Shown here in pieces: positions 23,409 through 35,205 of a stretch of 64,000 nt of DNA. Each line of letters starts with the position of its first letter. The first letter of the stretch is position 1. The DNA comes from Kitagawia praeruptora. Taxonomy: Eukaryota > Streptophyta > Magnoliopsida > Apiales > Apiaceae. Location of the stretch: contig CM075344.1 in the NCBI GenBank assembly GCA_037693485.1, positions 112,353,001 to 112,417,000 on the forward strand, in the 5' to 3' direction. The position numbers and the translations under genes were made by a program. The notes under the pieces were generated by a model. That model was not told the DNA's origin. It searched no databases and saw nothing but the letters and a program-made list of their open reading frames with translations.

Positions 23409-25296
23409 ATGGTGGATAAGGCAGCACAGCGTCTAACAAAGATTAATTCTGCTTCAAAGAGTGATAACGATATCGAAATTCGTTCCTCCTATATGAGTTT
23501 AACTGAAATGATCAATCTTCGCGGAGATGATTATCCATCATTAGCTTATTTAGATGCTTATAACTGCTGTAACAAATTTCATGATGATGATATAATTAAA
23601 GGTTATAATAAGACTTATGAAATTAAAACCCCATATAGGCTTATCAAGGCTGGGCCTGGTGACAGGCCTTGCCATTGGAGGCCCAATGGGCTTTGTGTTT
23701 TTAGAGATGCCCTCATAGCTGGGCTTAGGTTTCCCTTCCATGATTTTATTCCTAAACTTTTAGCTGATGTTCAAATTAGCCCATGTCAACTTCCTCCCAA
23801 CGCATGGCGATCCATTTTGTGTTTTATGGTTTTATGCCTCAGGAAAAACTTCCCTCTTTTTGTGCCCTTGTTTAGGAAAATATTTCAGTTTTGTAATAGT
23901 TCTTCCGTTCAACCGGGGTGGGTCTATATTAGACAACGCCCTAAATTTCCACATATATTCAATGGCCACTCGGTTGTTGACAACAACCCTAAGTGGAAAG
24001 AAGACTTTGTATACCTGGTTTGGAAAGGGGGTGATTGGGGCACCCTTTTTTGAAGTTATTTTGGCAAAGTAGCTGATGGAAATCCAAACAAAATTGTTCT
24101 CAATATGGAGGAACAAGCTGCTTATGAAACACTTATCAAAGATAATGGAGAAACTTTGTGTTGGGACCTCATCAATGAGGAATCTCTAAGGGCCGTGGGC
24201 CTTTCTGCTGTCTCTGATCTTGGTAATTTCTAATTCCCTCACATATTTCTTTATTTCAATTTTATTTATACCAACGTGCTTTGTTTCATTTTTATGCAGT
24301 TGCCATGAAGATAATGAAGGCTACTGAGCCTGATGATGATGAAACTGCCCGAATGAGGAGGGCAAAGAGGGCCCTTGACACAAGGGGCAAATCTACAGAG
24401 CCTTCTTTTTTGCACCCCACAAGGTACAGAATCAGGATTTGGTTTCTGTAGATGAGGAAGATGGGCCAGTACAGGTGAATGTTCAGTCCACGGTGTATAG
24501 GGCTCCGTGGGGCTTTAGGAAGCAGGACTCTGTGGTAGGATCCACAAAGCACTCCATGGATTGGTCCTTAAACTCTATCACTCCTTGTGACTACAAGGAT
24601 TTCATATCGAGAGGAAACATGGATGAGGCAAAGCACCTAGGAACCCAGGCCTTGGCATCTGTATGTTATCCTTTACCACTCTTTTCTTTTCTTAATGTTG
24701 TTTTGATATTGTAGTTTTTTATTGAACTAACATCTTTGCAGGCAAACGTCCATTTCCAGAGCATGACCCACCAGGCCAAGGCCTGGAAAAACAAGGCTAA
24801 GTCTTTCGAGACTAAATTTCAAAAAGAGAAGATCTTATGTGGAGAGGTCGAGGAGAAGTTGAAAGGAAAGGCAGAGGAGATGGAAGCTGCCCAAGCCGAG
24901 CTGGTGGACTTAAGGGCCAAGAAGGAGGACCTCATCGATGAGTACATGAATTCTCAGGATTTTCTGGTCTTGATGGAAAGGCACGATGAGGTTCTTTACC
25001 CAGTCCAGTATACTGACGGCTGGAATGAGGCTTTGGAGGCGGTGCTCAAAAAGCACCCTGGATTGTTTTCTCCTGCAGACTTCCCAAGTCCACACCCTCC
25101 TCCTGTTTCCCCTGTCGAGGAGGAAGAGTGTAAGGATGAGAGTATGGGATATGGGGATAGGATTCTTGATCCCGAGGTTTCCCCTCTCCGAAGGGCCTCG
25201 GATACTACTACTACATCCCCTTCACATTCTGCTGGGGCTTCGAAGGCTCAAGGGGACGAGGAGAGATCGACTTCCTCTAAGGAGGCTGAGGCTTAG
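23409..25296 (+). pseudogene. Spliced antisense gene of a Tat element (PF04195-like)
   Basis: Three exons are apparent: 23409-24222, 24300-24660 and 24742-25296, with introns starting GT and ending TGCAG. Exon 1 has GLCVFRDALIAGLRFPFHDF and LPPNAWRSILCFMVLCL, which I recognise as the plant 'putative gypsy-type transposon' family (PF04195). Exon 3 encodes a Lys/Glu-rich coiled coil and an acidic Ser/Pro tail. The gene is transcribed against gag-pol. Two lesions are seen: an in-frame TGA at about 24051-24053, after which the same frame continues, and a one-base frameshift near 24410 in a T run. Function is unknown; antisense frames have been reported in Tat elements such as maize Grande. Confidence 0.75.
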
Positions 25297-25657
25297 TTTT
25301 TATGATATCCCTGCGTGGCATTTGATTGGTTTTATTGGTTTGTAAACTCTAACTTATAGCCTTCGGGCTTTGTTTATTTATTTTCGCATTTTCGATCTTC
25401 CGTTTCTATTTAATTATTTTGTCATTTGTATTTGGCCTTTACAAGCTTGCAATTTAGTTATGCATTGATACATATAAGACATAAAATATAAACACAAGGA
25501 ATATTGAAAATCAAACTGCATAAAGGAATCCTGAAATGGGTCCAAACCTTACATAAATACTCTACTTCCTACTCTGAGTTTGAAAAACCCTGAAATGGTT
25601 TCGTCGACCTTATTTCTATTTTCCTACTAGATATAAGCTATGTCCTATACAGGATAA

Positions 25658-26919
25658 TCAAACATAATAGACTTTGAGATTCGATTCGTGCCAAGTGTGA
25701 GGCACCTCGTTCCCTTCCAAAGTCTCCAACTTGTATGATCCACGGCCCAGTGTGCCGCTGACCCGATATGGGCCTTCCCAATTAGGGGCCAGCTTCCTCT
25801 TCTGTCCAACTCCGGATGCTTCAATCTTTCTGAGTACTAAGTCCCCCTGACGAAAGAACCTTTCTTTCACCCTTAGGTTATAGTAGAAGGAAGCTTTCTT
25901 CTGATGTTTAGCATTCCTAGCATGGGCTTCATCCCTTACCTCATCTATCAGGTCGAGGGCCAGCTTCATTCCCTCTTCATTAGTGTCTGGTTCGAAGGCT
26001 TCCACCCGTGGAGATGCATGCATTTTTTCCACAGGTACCACAGCTTTAGCTCCGTAAGCTAACATGAATGGAGACGCCCCTGTAGTCACCTTGCACGTGG
26101 TACGGTACGCCCAGAGTATGGGTAATAACTCATCCACCCAAGTGTTTCTGGAACGTTCCACCCTTTTCTTAATTCCATCAAGGATAATTCGATTAGCAAC
26201 TCCAGCTTGCCCATTAGCTTGAGGGTGGGCAACCGAGGTAAACCGAAGCTCAATTCCATTCTCATCACAGTATTCCCTAAATTCTTTGTTATTAAATTGT
26301 AGCCCGTTGTCCGTAACCAGGATTCGTGGTATTCCATACCTACACATGACATTCTTCCATAAAAACTACGCAACTTGCTTGGTCGTGATTTTAGCCAAGG
26401 GTTTGGCTTCAATCCACTTCGTGAAGTAATCAATAGCTACAATTAGAAACTTCCTTTGAGCAGTGGTCATTAGAAAAAGGCCCGAGTATATCCATTCCCC
26501 ACATAGCGAAAGGAATGGGGAGCTGATGGATGTCAACATCTCTGGTGGTTGCCTAACCACTGGTGCATGTTTCCGGCACCGATCATACTTCTTTACGTAC
26601 TTCTTGGCATCAGCCATCATCTCGGGCCAATAGAACCCGAGTCTAACTATCTTGTGAGCCAGGACCCTGCCCCCAAGTGTTATCCACAAATTCCCTCATG
26701 GACCTCCTCAATAGCCGATTTGGCCTCTTTGGGTCTCAAACACTTTAGATATGGGATCACAAAAGACTTCTTGTAGAGTATCCCTTCAATCAGATCATAC
26801 CTCAACGCCCTCACGGATAATTTTCGTGCCTTCATGGCATTAGTCGGGAGCCAACCAGTTTCGAGGTGTGCTTTTATGGGATCTACCCAACACTCCCTGA
26901 CCCCGATGGGTGCAACCAA
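25658..26919 (-). pseudogene. Integrase region of element 2
   Basis: Minus-strand fragments 26919-26680, 26689-26366 and 26347-25658 cover the linker, the zinc-binding/H2C2 part (YDRCRKHAP), the core and the C-terminal domain. The first catalytic Asp is visible in WGMDILGPF but in another frame, the second in VTDNGLQF. The third should be Glu in NGQAE; here the sequence is NGQAGVANR, so the catalytic Glu is replaced by Gly. The C-terminal part (GPYRVSGTLGRGSYKL, WHESNLKVYY) is well kept. Integration activity is not expected. Confidence 0.85.
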
Positions 26920-27728
26920 CTTTGAATCGATGTAGGGGCTTTCAGAACTTGGAAGTAGACACTTCTAGAATAGTTTTCTATCTCGAAGGAGGCGAACTTA
27001 GATAGGGCATCGGCCTTGATGTTTTCCTCCCTTGGAATGTGCTCAATGTAGCACTCATCAAATTGAGTCATTACTGCCTTCACAAGTCTTAAGTACTTGG
27101 CCATAGTTTCGTCCCTTGCCTCAAACTCTCCATTGACTTGGGCCACAACTAGCCTTGAATCTCCACAAACTTTAAGATTTTTGACCCTTGGTGCTCCTGC
27201 CAAACCAAGTCCAGCTATCAAAGCTTCATACTCTGCCTCATTATTGGTTGTTGGGAAGTCCAACTTCAGGGCATATTCAATCGTGAATCCATCGAGACTT
27301 TGTAGGACAAGACCTACACCACTTGTTTTTGTTTTTAATGCCCCATCAAAATAGAGCATCCAAAATTCTTCCTTCTCTTCGATCATGGGTTCCTTATCTT
27401 CCTTATTACCTTCCTGAGGTATCTCCTGCCCCACGACTTCTTGGTTGTCAATGGTGCATTCAACCACGAAGTCAGCAAGTGCCTGAGCTTTAATGGTCGT
27501 CATTGGCTTATATTTAATATCGAATTCTCCCAACTCAATTGCCCACTTTATAATCCTACCACTGGCTTTAGGGCTGTGTAAAATATTCCTCAATAGTTGT
27601 CCTGTAAGGACTTCAATCTTATATGCCTGAAAATAGGGTCGTAGTTTCCTAGAGGAAGTTACCAATGCTAAGGCAAACTTCTCAATGGTGGAGTAGTTCA
27701 ACTCTATTCCATGTAAAACTTTGCTCAC
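26883..27728 (-). pseudogene. Tandem RNase H domains of element 2
   Basis: The 281-residue frame first shows the end of the retroviral RNase H (TIEKFALALVTSSRKLRPYF, DFVVEC) and then a complete second RNase H of archaeal type: YFDGA, NNEAEYEALIAGL, GDSRLVVAQ and EENIKADALSKFA, holding the acidic residues needed for metal binding. Two RNase H domains in a row are typical of the Tat lineage. The frame is the longest open one of this pol. It is separated from reverse transcriptase by a stop and small deletions near 27740. Confidence 0.8.
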
Positions 27729-27743
27729 ATAGTGTACGAGTTT

Positions 27744-28598
27744 CTAAATCTTGTCTTCCTCCTTTACCAGCACCGCACTCACAACTTGATCCAAAATCGC
27801 CAAGTAAAGGTTTTCTTCTATCCACTCGAAGTTTTTTACTTTCTTTAGTGTTTTGAAGAACGACAAACACTTGTCTCCGGATTTGGAGACGAACCTCCCC
27901 AATGCAGCAATCCTCCCAGTCAACTTCTGTACGTCCCTTATGGAACGTGGTGGTTCCATATCCAGAATAGCTTTGATCTTATCGGGGGTAGCCTCGATCC
28001 CTCGTTTCGAGACCATAAGACCCAAGAACTTCCTGACCCAACACCAAAAGCACACTTGGCTGGGTTCAACATCATCTTATAGTGTCTCAACACTTCAAAT
28101 GCTTCTCGTAAGTGCTCAATGTGATCTGCCTTGTGTAGGCTCTTCACAAACATATCATACACATAAACTTCCATAGTCTTTCAATTGGCCTTTTTGACCA
28201 TGACGAGATTGGCCAACCATTCCGGGAACTGGATTTTCTCAATGAAGCCTGCCTCTAGGAGTTTGTCAACTTCCTGTTTTATGGCTTCTTGTCTCTCAGG
28301 TGCAAAATTTCTCTTCTTTTGTTTCACCACCTTCCGGTCTGGATCCACATTCAAGTTGTGTGTCATCAATTGGGGATCTATCCCTGGCATGTCAGCTGTT
28401 GTCCACGTAAAGACGTCACTATTGTCTTGCAAGACGGCAATCAACTGGCTTTTCAAAGGGTCTTTCAGAGATGCCCCGATATGAGTGACCTTCTCAGAAT
28501 CTCCCAACTCCAAATGTATGGGAACCAAGTCCTCTGCTGGTTTTCCTCTCCGCTCTTCATCCTCACGAACATCCATATCCTCGATCGGGAGGACCTGC
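27744..28598 (-). pseudogene. Reverse transcriptase of element 2, core deleted
   Basis: The N-terminal part (28598-28181) ends FPEWLANLVMVKKAN, then a TGA, then immediately KTMEVYVYDMFVKSL. In intact relatives more than 100 residues, including the first catalytic Asp and the MPFGLKNA motif, stand between these points, so a large in-frame deletion lies at 28175-28181. The remaining active-site motif is YVYD instead of YVDD. A frameshift at about 28040 follows. The enzyme cannot work. Confidence 0.82.
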
Positions 28599-30121
28599 TG
28601 ATAGGTTTTGGGGCAACAAGCGCAACGGAAAAATGATAATAAACAATAAAAACCAAAACCTAACCCTAGGATCCGTGTATAAGACATGCTGATTATGGAG
28701 AACAGAATCTGTACCTTTTAAGAGCTTTCCGATTCGGTTGATAGATGGAGGTCCAAGAACGATCACCACACAGCCCTCTTCGTGAGATCTGCTTCACTAA
28801 TCAGTCCACACGAACGCACGATTGTCTCCGCAATCTCCGGAGTTGGTACTAGCTGTAATCTGCCCTCTATCTCGATCTCTCTTTCTAGCCTCTCTTGATG
28901 TAGAGCTGTTAGGGTTTTTTTTGCTAAAAACGATTTTGGCAAAGTCTAACCCTAAACCAATACATCTCTATATATTTATAAGAGAGAATGAGCTGGGCTT
29001 AACCCTAATCGGTTTGGGCTTCTACTAAAACCGAATTGATTTGGGTTTTAATGATTTAAATTCGAAATCTAATTAACTAAGTCCAACTTAATTAATTAAA
29101 TAACCAATTTCGAATTTTATCATCAATTAATTTAAATTCAAAATTTAAATTAAAACTCCTTTTAAACGTTCTTATTGTGTAACCCTTTAGGTTATTATTA
29201 CGTTGGCAATAATTTTAATATCCAATAACAAAATTATAAACAATGAGCGGCATCTAGTAATACATCATTGCTACCCAAGTAATAATAATTGGTGATCCAA
29301 TTAAACCTTTAGTGATTAATGTTTCCGTGTAATATAATCCCTTTAACCATATATTATAGAATAAACTCGAGGCATGTAATTAGTCATCCTCATCAATGTT
29401 TATCCGGGTTTCCTTGATCAATGAGTAGACTATTAAAAACAAATCAATATTTGAGCATGGCCATGCATTTTCATAGTCTCACTCAATCAAGAGGCCAATA
29501 ATATCTCTCCTAATAATAGGAGGGTTAAATCCTTTATCTATCATTCATATTTCTCATACGTCTCATAATATACCCGATGTACATTTTATCATCACCCGGT
29601 CAAATGTAACTTTTAATGTAGTCAAAGTATATTAATCCTCGTACAGAAATATAATGATCTCAAGTCTAAGGATCATTACACCATTATCACTTTGAGTCTT
29701 TCTAATGACATTATCAACATGTAGAAACTCACTGTGGGTCAACCCAGTGCCATGTAAAATATTACATGCACCTATGTTCTTGACTTTAGTATCACTATAC
29801 CTATGACCAATGAGATGTGGTCATCAGTCAACAAACATACTAATCTTTATGCATTATAATTGTCCCATATTAATAATGCTCGATTAGGGATATTTAGGAA
29901 TATTAACACTATTCTTATAATCTCATTTTTAAGTCACATACTTAAAGATATAGAATACATGTTACATATTTCAAGGACATTTATTGTTCTAATATTTATA
30001 TCGCAGTAAATAAAGACATAATAAATTATTGTTGAATAATCGATATAACATAATCACTGAATAATAAAATAGTCTATCCTAGAAGCACAATTACATTGTC
30101 TCTAGGGCACTAACACTATCA
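28599..30121 (-). repeat. Solo LTR nested in element 2
   Basis: The insert starts TGATAGGTTTTGG and ends AACACTATCA, giving TGATAG/CTATCA inverted ends, and is flanked by the 5-bp duplication cctgc (28594-28598 and 30122-30126). No coding sequence, primer site or purine tract is inside, so it is a solo LTR left by recombination. On the minus strand it begins TGATAGTGTTAGTGCCCTAG, similar to LTR starts of plant copia elements, so it is probably copia. Removing it rejoins the host element cleanly. Confidence 0.87.
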
Positions 30122-30129
30122 CCTGCCCC

Positions 30130-30665
30130 CTGGTTCCATCCGGCCTTAGTGCGGCCACATAGCAACTCCTCGCCATTTTTTTGTCTCCTTTCTCTTCTCC
30201 CACACCATTTCTGGTTGGGAAATTAATCTTTAAATGATAGGTAGAGGCAACCGCCTTAAAAACATGAAGTCATGTCCTACCTAGGATAACATTGTAAGTG
30301 GATGTGGCTTTGATAACCAAGAAATTTAACATCTGAGTGGCCTCCTGTGGCTCCTGCCCTATAGTCATGGGTAGCTGAAATGTCCCCTCAACTTTTGACT
30401 CTACTCTGTTGAACCCGTATATGGGCATGTTTGATGGTGTCAACTGAGACTCAGTATATCCCATCTTTAAAAAGGCATCATGGAACAGAATGTCCACGGA
30501 GGCTCCATTGTCTATCAAGACTCTCTTTACTTGAGAGTTGCATATCACAGGTGAGATCACCTGTGGATCATCATTGGGGAACTTCACCCCTTCAAGGTCC
30601 AAGTCATCGAATCCAATCGAGACCTCTGTCTTTGCACGCTTCGGCGCTTCTCCAATAATGTGCAT
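30130..30665 (-). pseudogene. Protease region of element 2
   Basis: The frame contains RVLIDNGASVDILFHDAFLKM, the aspartic-protease active site in the D-N-G-A/S form often seen in Tat elements in place of D-S/T-G, then MPIYGFNRVESKVEGTFQLP and FLVIKATSTYNVILGRT, the second conserved block. The frame is open from 30665 to 30270, and its decayed continuation reaches the solo LTR at 30121. It would cut the polyprotein. Upstream it is separated from gag by stops. Confidence 0.8.
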
Positions 30666-31032
30666 TACTTCTCGTGCATACGCCTTTCTAGAATTTCTCC
30701 TAGTCCCGACCGTTGTTGGGCCACCAAAATCATATTTATTACTGGACCCCGAGGCTCTGGGTTGCGATTGCGATCGTCATATTTCCTATCGTAATCTCGT
30801 CTTGGGTTTCCTTGATTCCCATCTTTGCAGAACTTATTCAACCTTCACTTTCGAATCAGGAACTCAATCTCATCTTTCAATTGTCTACAGTCATCGGTGT
30901 CATGTCCCACGTCTTTGTGGAATCGACAATACTGGTTCTTGTTTTTTTTCTCAGGATCTGTCCTTAGTGGCTTCGGTCATCTCACGTCTCTATCTTTCTC
31001 TATTTCCATCAGGATTTGGCTCTTCGGGGCAT

Positions 31033-32316
31033 TCAACCTTGCATACTCCGTAAACCTTTGACCCAGACTTCCCTTTTTAGGGATTGAATTAGAATCTCTG
31101 CCCGTGCGCGGGTACTTATCCCTCCATCATATTCCTGTTTCCGCTTCTTAGAACTGTCACCATTCCCGGTGTTTCTCGTTCCTGACTCTTTCTTTAGACT
31201 ATCTTCGGCTTTGATGTACTTGCTTTCCCTTTGTTGAAGTTCGGTCATGTTCTCAGGGGGATGCTTGGCCAATGACATCTTGAAATGAACATTTGTAGTT
31301 CCATTCTGCAAAGCCACCATGGCCACTTTGTTTTCCAGATCAGTAATGTTGAGTGTCTCATTGGTAAACCGTTTGAGGTAATCTCTAAGATTCTCATTCT
31401 TTCCTTGAATCACAATCATGAGGGATGCAGAATCCTTCTCATGGATTCTTCCTCCAATGAATTGGCTGACGAAGGAGGTACTCAGCTCCTTGAAGGAGGC
31501 GATAGAATTTGGTGGTAGGCGACTGTACTAACATTACGCCATGCCCACTAGGGTTTGGGGAAACGCCCTACACTTCAAAGCGTCGCTAGCAGGTTGTAGT
31601 AGTTGTACGTTAGAGAACGTTCTTACATGATTAGCGGGATCTCCCGTTCCATCGTAAGCCTTTATGGCGGGCATCTTGAACTTTCGTGATATGCGCGCAT
31701 TCATCACCTCCTCAATGAATGAAGGGGTTGGATCATCAGGATCTCCAAGTTGCATCAGGTCTTTAGGATTGCCTCTAGGGGTTTCGACCCTTGTATTTCC
31801 ACTTCTAGGGACCTCGGGCCTCCTCTCTCTCCTCGGGGTTCCTTCCAAATCAACAAAGGGAATTTCTCCTCCCGTCGTTGGTGGAGGTCGGTTCTGATTC
31901 TGTCTCTGTTGCTCCCTTTCTATGTCTTTCTTCAGTTTCTGGATCTTGGCTTCATGAGCCTTAATCTTTTCAGCAACTGTTAGGGGGGGTCCATCATGGA
32001 TCCTTTGGCGAGATTGTCCAATAGGTTCCTTACTTGGACGACGCTTCCTAGGGGGTATATCCTCATTTTCCAAGGATGAATCATCAGAATACGGGCCAGA
32101 GTAATCTTGGAATTGCTGGCCTTGATTGGGTCCTAAACCCCTGATGTAAGGTGGGTTGTATGGCTCACGAATCTGGAGGGCATGACCGCTTGGTCCGGCC
32201 TGATACGGGGGATAATTAGGCAACCCATACATCGGGTTCGTGCTTGCTGGGATCACAGTAGTAGAGATCTGAGCGGTGGGGGGAACAGATTGGCCTCCAG
32301 GAGGGGAGACTACCAT
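31033..32316 (-). pseudogene. gag of element 2
   Basis: The 260-residue part (32316-31534) has a Pro-rich N-terminus, a basic stretch PPRKRRPSKEP, a coiled-coil block KAHEAKIQKLKKDIEREQQR and then the start of the Ty3 gag core (FIEEVMNARISRKFKMP, DPANHVRTF, CRAFPQTLVGMA). Two stops follow, then the core continues in 31419-31033 (NENLRDYLKRFTNETLNI, AKHPPENMTEL). No zinc knuckle could be found in frame. The product would form the particle shell; this copy is interrupted. Confidence 0.8.
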
Positions 32317-32522
32317 CTACAGGGGATACGTCACCAAGGGTAACGATCCATGAGTTTATGTTTCGATCCCTTGAGGATGAGTAACTAGTGTCTGGGAACC
32401 CGTCCCTGGGGGTACCTGTTCCCCAATCGGGGTGCGGTGGTGCTGGTAGTGGTTTCAGAAAGTATTGGTGTTCTCCGGGTGGTAACCATGGTTGATATCT
32501 GTGTCCTACAGACGACGCCAAA

Positions 32523-33030
32523 TGTTGTGGAACGAAAAGTAGGGTGTATTTATTGCGTATTGAATGCTAGGGTTTAGGGAAGCTTCGAGCTTTAATAGCT
32601 GATCAAGTGTTTCGTGACTTAATTCGGGTTCTCACAAGATGCCTACGTATCTTGCAAATATCAAGAATCAAGCCAATAAAACGTAGTTCTGTTTGTAGAG
32701 GATCAGGTCCTTATATAGTCCTCGGGGGCCTTGGAATTAGGGTTTGGTACCTTACTGGACAAGATACCTGTTTTAGGTAGACTTCTGGATCCTTCCAAGA
32801 GGAATGCTGATTCGTACTGGACTTATATGACTTGAGGATTACTCCTTAAAGAATTCGGGTCTTCATTGGACTCAATAACGGAGTCCTACATTGGCCGACT
32901 TATCTGATTACGAAATTATTATCATAATTAAGGTTTTGGGCCTTGTGATTGGGCTTCGACCTTAGACCATCCTAGGTTCATTAAATGCATCATTAAATAT
33001 GTATTTAGGGTTTACTTTTAGCCCATATCA
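32523..33030 (-). repeat. 5' LTR of element 2 and primer-binding site
   Basis: The LTR runs TGTTGTGGAACG...AGCCCATATCA (508 bp). Just left of it (about 32503-32520) the minus strand reads TGGCGTCGTCTGTAGGA, the diverged equivalent of the primer-binding site of element 1. Similarity to the 3' LTR is high but with visible substitutions, so the insertion is not recent. Confidence 0.85.
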
Positions 33031-33838
33031 ATCATATTTTGTAAAATCTAAGCCTTTCTTAACTTCAAAATATATTGAACTTATGCATGCATGCTATATG
33101 TATATATGCATGTATGCATGATGTGTGTGTTTGTATGTTGCATTTATGTAATACATACTACCTTATAGTCTGTGCAAATCATGAGTTATTTTTAATTTTT
33201 TATAATTTGTTTAAAGTGTAGTACAGTATTACAGATATTAATTTTAATATGTTATTAGAAGAATTCGAAGTCTACATCTTTATATATAATAATTTTTAGT
33301 ACTAAACATAAATTAATATGTTGTTGGCGGGACTATGATTAATGATTTCTATACTAATTATTTTTTAAATAAAAATAATAATCTAATTTTGTATTTAGTT
33401 CTTATATATTTAATATTAGTCTAAATATTTGAAATTTTTGAAATTCCTAAAATTATTTTAGACTTTAATCTCTATAATTAATTCATCAATTTATAGAATT
33501 AGGTTACGCAGTTACTTAATAAAATTGAATAATAATAATGAATTATTAATTACATTCAGATTCAGTAATACAATTAAATCTCGATAAATGAATATATTTG
33601 GGATCGGAAAATTTTATTAGTTAATTGAGATGATTAATTTATCGAAATAAAAAGTACACTATGTTTATTAATTGGAACCCGAAAAAATTATTTATTTAAA
33701 AATATTATTTGTTTATCGAATATTTATTTATGGAGTTTGCAGAGGCGGGTATCATTTAGAGTAAGATGCTCTTGGCAGTATTCTCAAAAGGAAAAATATT
33801 GGTGCTGATCAGTTCCACATGCATATTAATTACTAGAG
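33031..33838. other. AT-rich intergenic stretch
   Basis: No open frame with a recognisable product. It contains a short TATGCATG/TGTGTG microsatellite-like run near 33080-33135 and inverted words such as TCTCGATAAATGAAT (about 33575) and TTATCGAATATTTATTTA (about 33713), which could be the remains of a small inverted-repeat element. Nothing firmer can be said. Confidence 0.4.
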
Positions 33839-33840
33839 TA

Positions 33841-34099
33841 CTCCCTCCGTCCCTTATTTCTTTTCCTGTTAATTATTATCACGCTTGCCAATGCACACTT
33901 TTGATCGTTAATATCTTTAATTTCGTTTTAGTACTAAATATAAAAACTTCACTGTATTAAAGTACTCACAAATACGAATCCAACAAGATCACTCATGACT
34001 ATATTTTGTCTTATAAATTATGCATAAATTAGTAGTCAATCGCTTACAATGAACTGTGTAAAAAGTCAAAACAGGAAAAGAAAAAAGAGACTGAAGGAG
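33841..34099. mobile_element. Stowaway MITE, copy 1
   Basis: Ends are CTCCCTCCGTCCC and GAGACTGAAGGAG, flanked by TA on both sides (33839-33840, 34100-34101), the signature of Stowaway elements mobilised by Tc1/mariner transposases. Length is 259 bp. Its interior is the reverse complement of the MITE at 57200-57458, also 259 bp, so both belong to one family. Confidence 0.9.
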
Positions 34100-34208
34100 T
34101 ATTAAATAACAAATTTGTCAACGCAAATAAATTATTGTAGAGTCGTTGATATCGGTGCTTAATGATAAAATATTATAAAAACATCATCCAATGTCAGTTA
34201 TATGGAGT

Positions 34209-34305
34209 ACCATTTATACATAGAACCATCACTTTATCTATATTTTTTTCTTTTTTTCTCTATTTTTATAAATTATTTTTTCTTAATTTCCCATGTGTAA
34301 ACAAG
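34209..34305. repeat. Left copy of a 100-bp direct repeat
   Basis: The block beginning CATAGAACCATCACTTTATC and ending TGTGTAAACAAG is found again at about 35795-35893 with few changes. The two copies bracket about 1.5 kb that includes the ATGCGT-rich element. The right copy ends just before the prenyltransferase promoter, so one copy is likely a duplication of promoter-side DNA. Confidence 0.7.
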
Positions 34306-34532
34306 TTAGTTATATTTATACTATATTATTAAGTTGAAATATTAAAAATTTTGGTCATCGGTCGGTCTGTAATTGCGGGTCACGGGTTTATTTAAAATAT
34401 TAAATAATTATTTTTTATCAAAATACACTATCCTTTTATATTTTTTTTAAGGAAAACCATTTTCGAGTGAATGTCCTTTATAACACATTTTTAATTAACA
34501 ATATCCAAAATGACATTTATCGGAAAAGCTCC

Positions 34533-35205
34533 CCAAATTGACAAGAGGATTACGCATTGGCGGGATGCGAGGATAGCTACGCATATGCACAATGCGTGGA
34601 GCTTGTTAAAATCAATTTTGGGCTCGTGAATAGTGTCTGGGTTACGCATGTTGAGAATGCGTTACACAAGACACGCATCTCCAACATGTGTATATGCAGG
34701 CACTGTTCATCGTCTTCCAGCTCCCGCCGGTGTCATTTTTTTGACAAAACTTCGATCGATTCGTTCTCTCCTTACAAGATTCCAGCACTCATGTTCTATA
34801 TACCAAAACAATCGTCTTCTCACCCTCAACATGCCTATACCAATCAATCTTCGTTTGTTTCATCGGATTTAAAAGACCCAAATCGAGCTACTTTTTCCGA
34901 TTTGGTTTTTCGTCTTGCTCGTTCACGCCCCTGCGGGGCCAGAAATCAACAAACAAATATGGCAAGATGTAGAGGGATCTGTGAGCATCATTTTGATGTA
35001 GTCAATTTTTGTGGAGGTTGTCGGATTGTCAAGAATGGGCTGAGACGATTTATGTGGCGATTTTGAGCTTCAGAGCACGCCGGAGCAGTTTTGGTGATAA
35101 TGACGTCACACGCATCTGGGAGATGCGTGACCCCAGATGCGCATGTTCAACATGCGTATCATAGGATGCGCAGACCGTTAATGCGTACTCCCTTGATTAT
35201 TTTGG
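34533..35205. mobile_element. Unclassified ATGCGT-rich inverted-repeat element
   Basis: The left end (CCCCAAATTGACAAG, then GATTACGCATTGGCGGGATG) and the right end read on the minus strand (CCCAAAATAATCAAG, then GAGTACGCATTAACGG) form an imperfect inverted repeat of about 55 bp. About ten ACGCAT/ATGCGT words in both orientations cluster in the two arms. The middle contains a 170-codon plus-strand frame (34557-35066) with Cys pairs but no family I recognise. A fold-back or MULE-like transposon is the best guess; terminal duplication was not found. Confidence 0.45.

Larger units (their letters stand above)
21246..33030 (-). mobile_element. Tat/Retand-like Ty3 retrotransposon, element 2, with antisense gene
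   Basis: LTRs at 21246-21749 and 32523-33030 are alike and start TGTTGTGGAACG. Minus-strand order from the right is 5' LTR, primer site, gag, protease, reverse transcriptase, RNase H, a second RNase H, integrase, then about 3.9 kb with an opposite-strand gene and an 80-bp array, then polypurine tract and 3' LTR. Dual RNase H and the extra 3' region are marks of the Tat lineage. A 1.5-kb solo LTR is nested between protease and reverse transcriptase. Flanking five-mers (gttat, atcat) do not match, so the target duplication has decayed or been lost. Confidence 0.88.

Noticed and set aside
23550..24116. Minus-strand frames opposite the antisense gene
   Set aside because: They mirror the coding strand of the PF04195-like exons and show no domain of their own.
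34557..35066. 170-codon frame as a host gene
   Set aside because: It lies between the arms of the ATGCGT-rich element and matches no family I recognise; kept only as part of that element.
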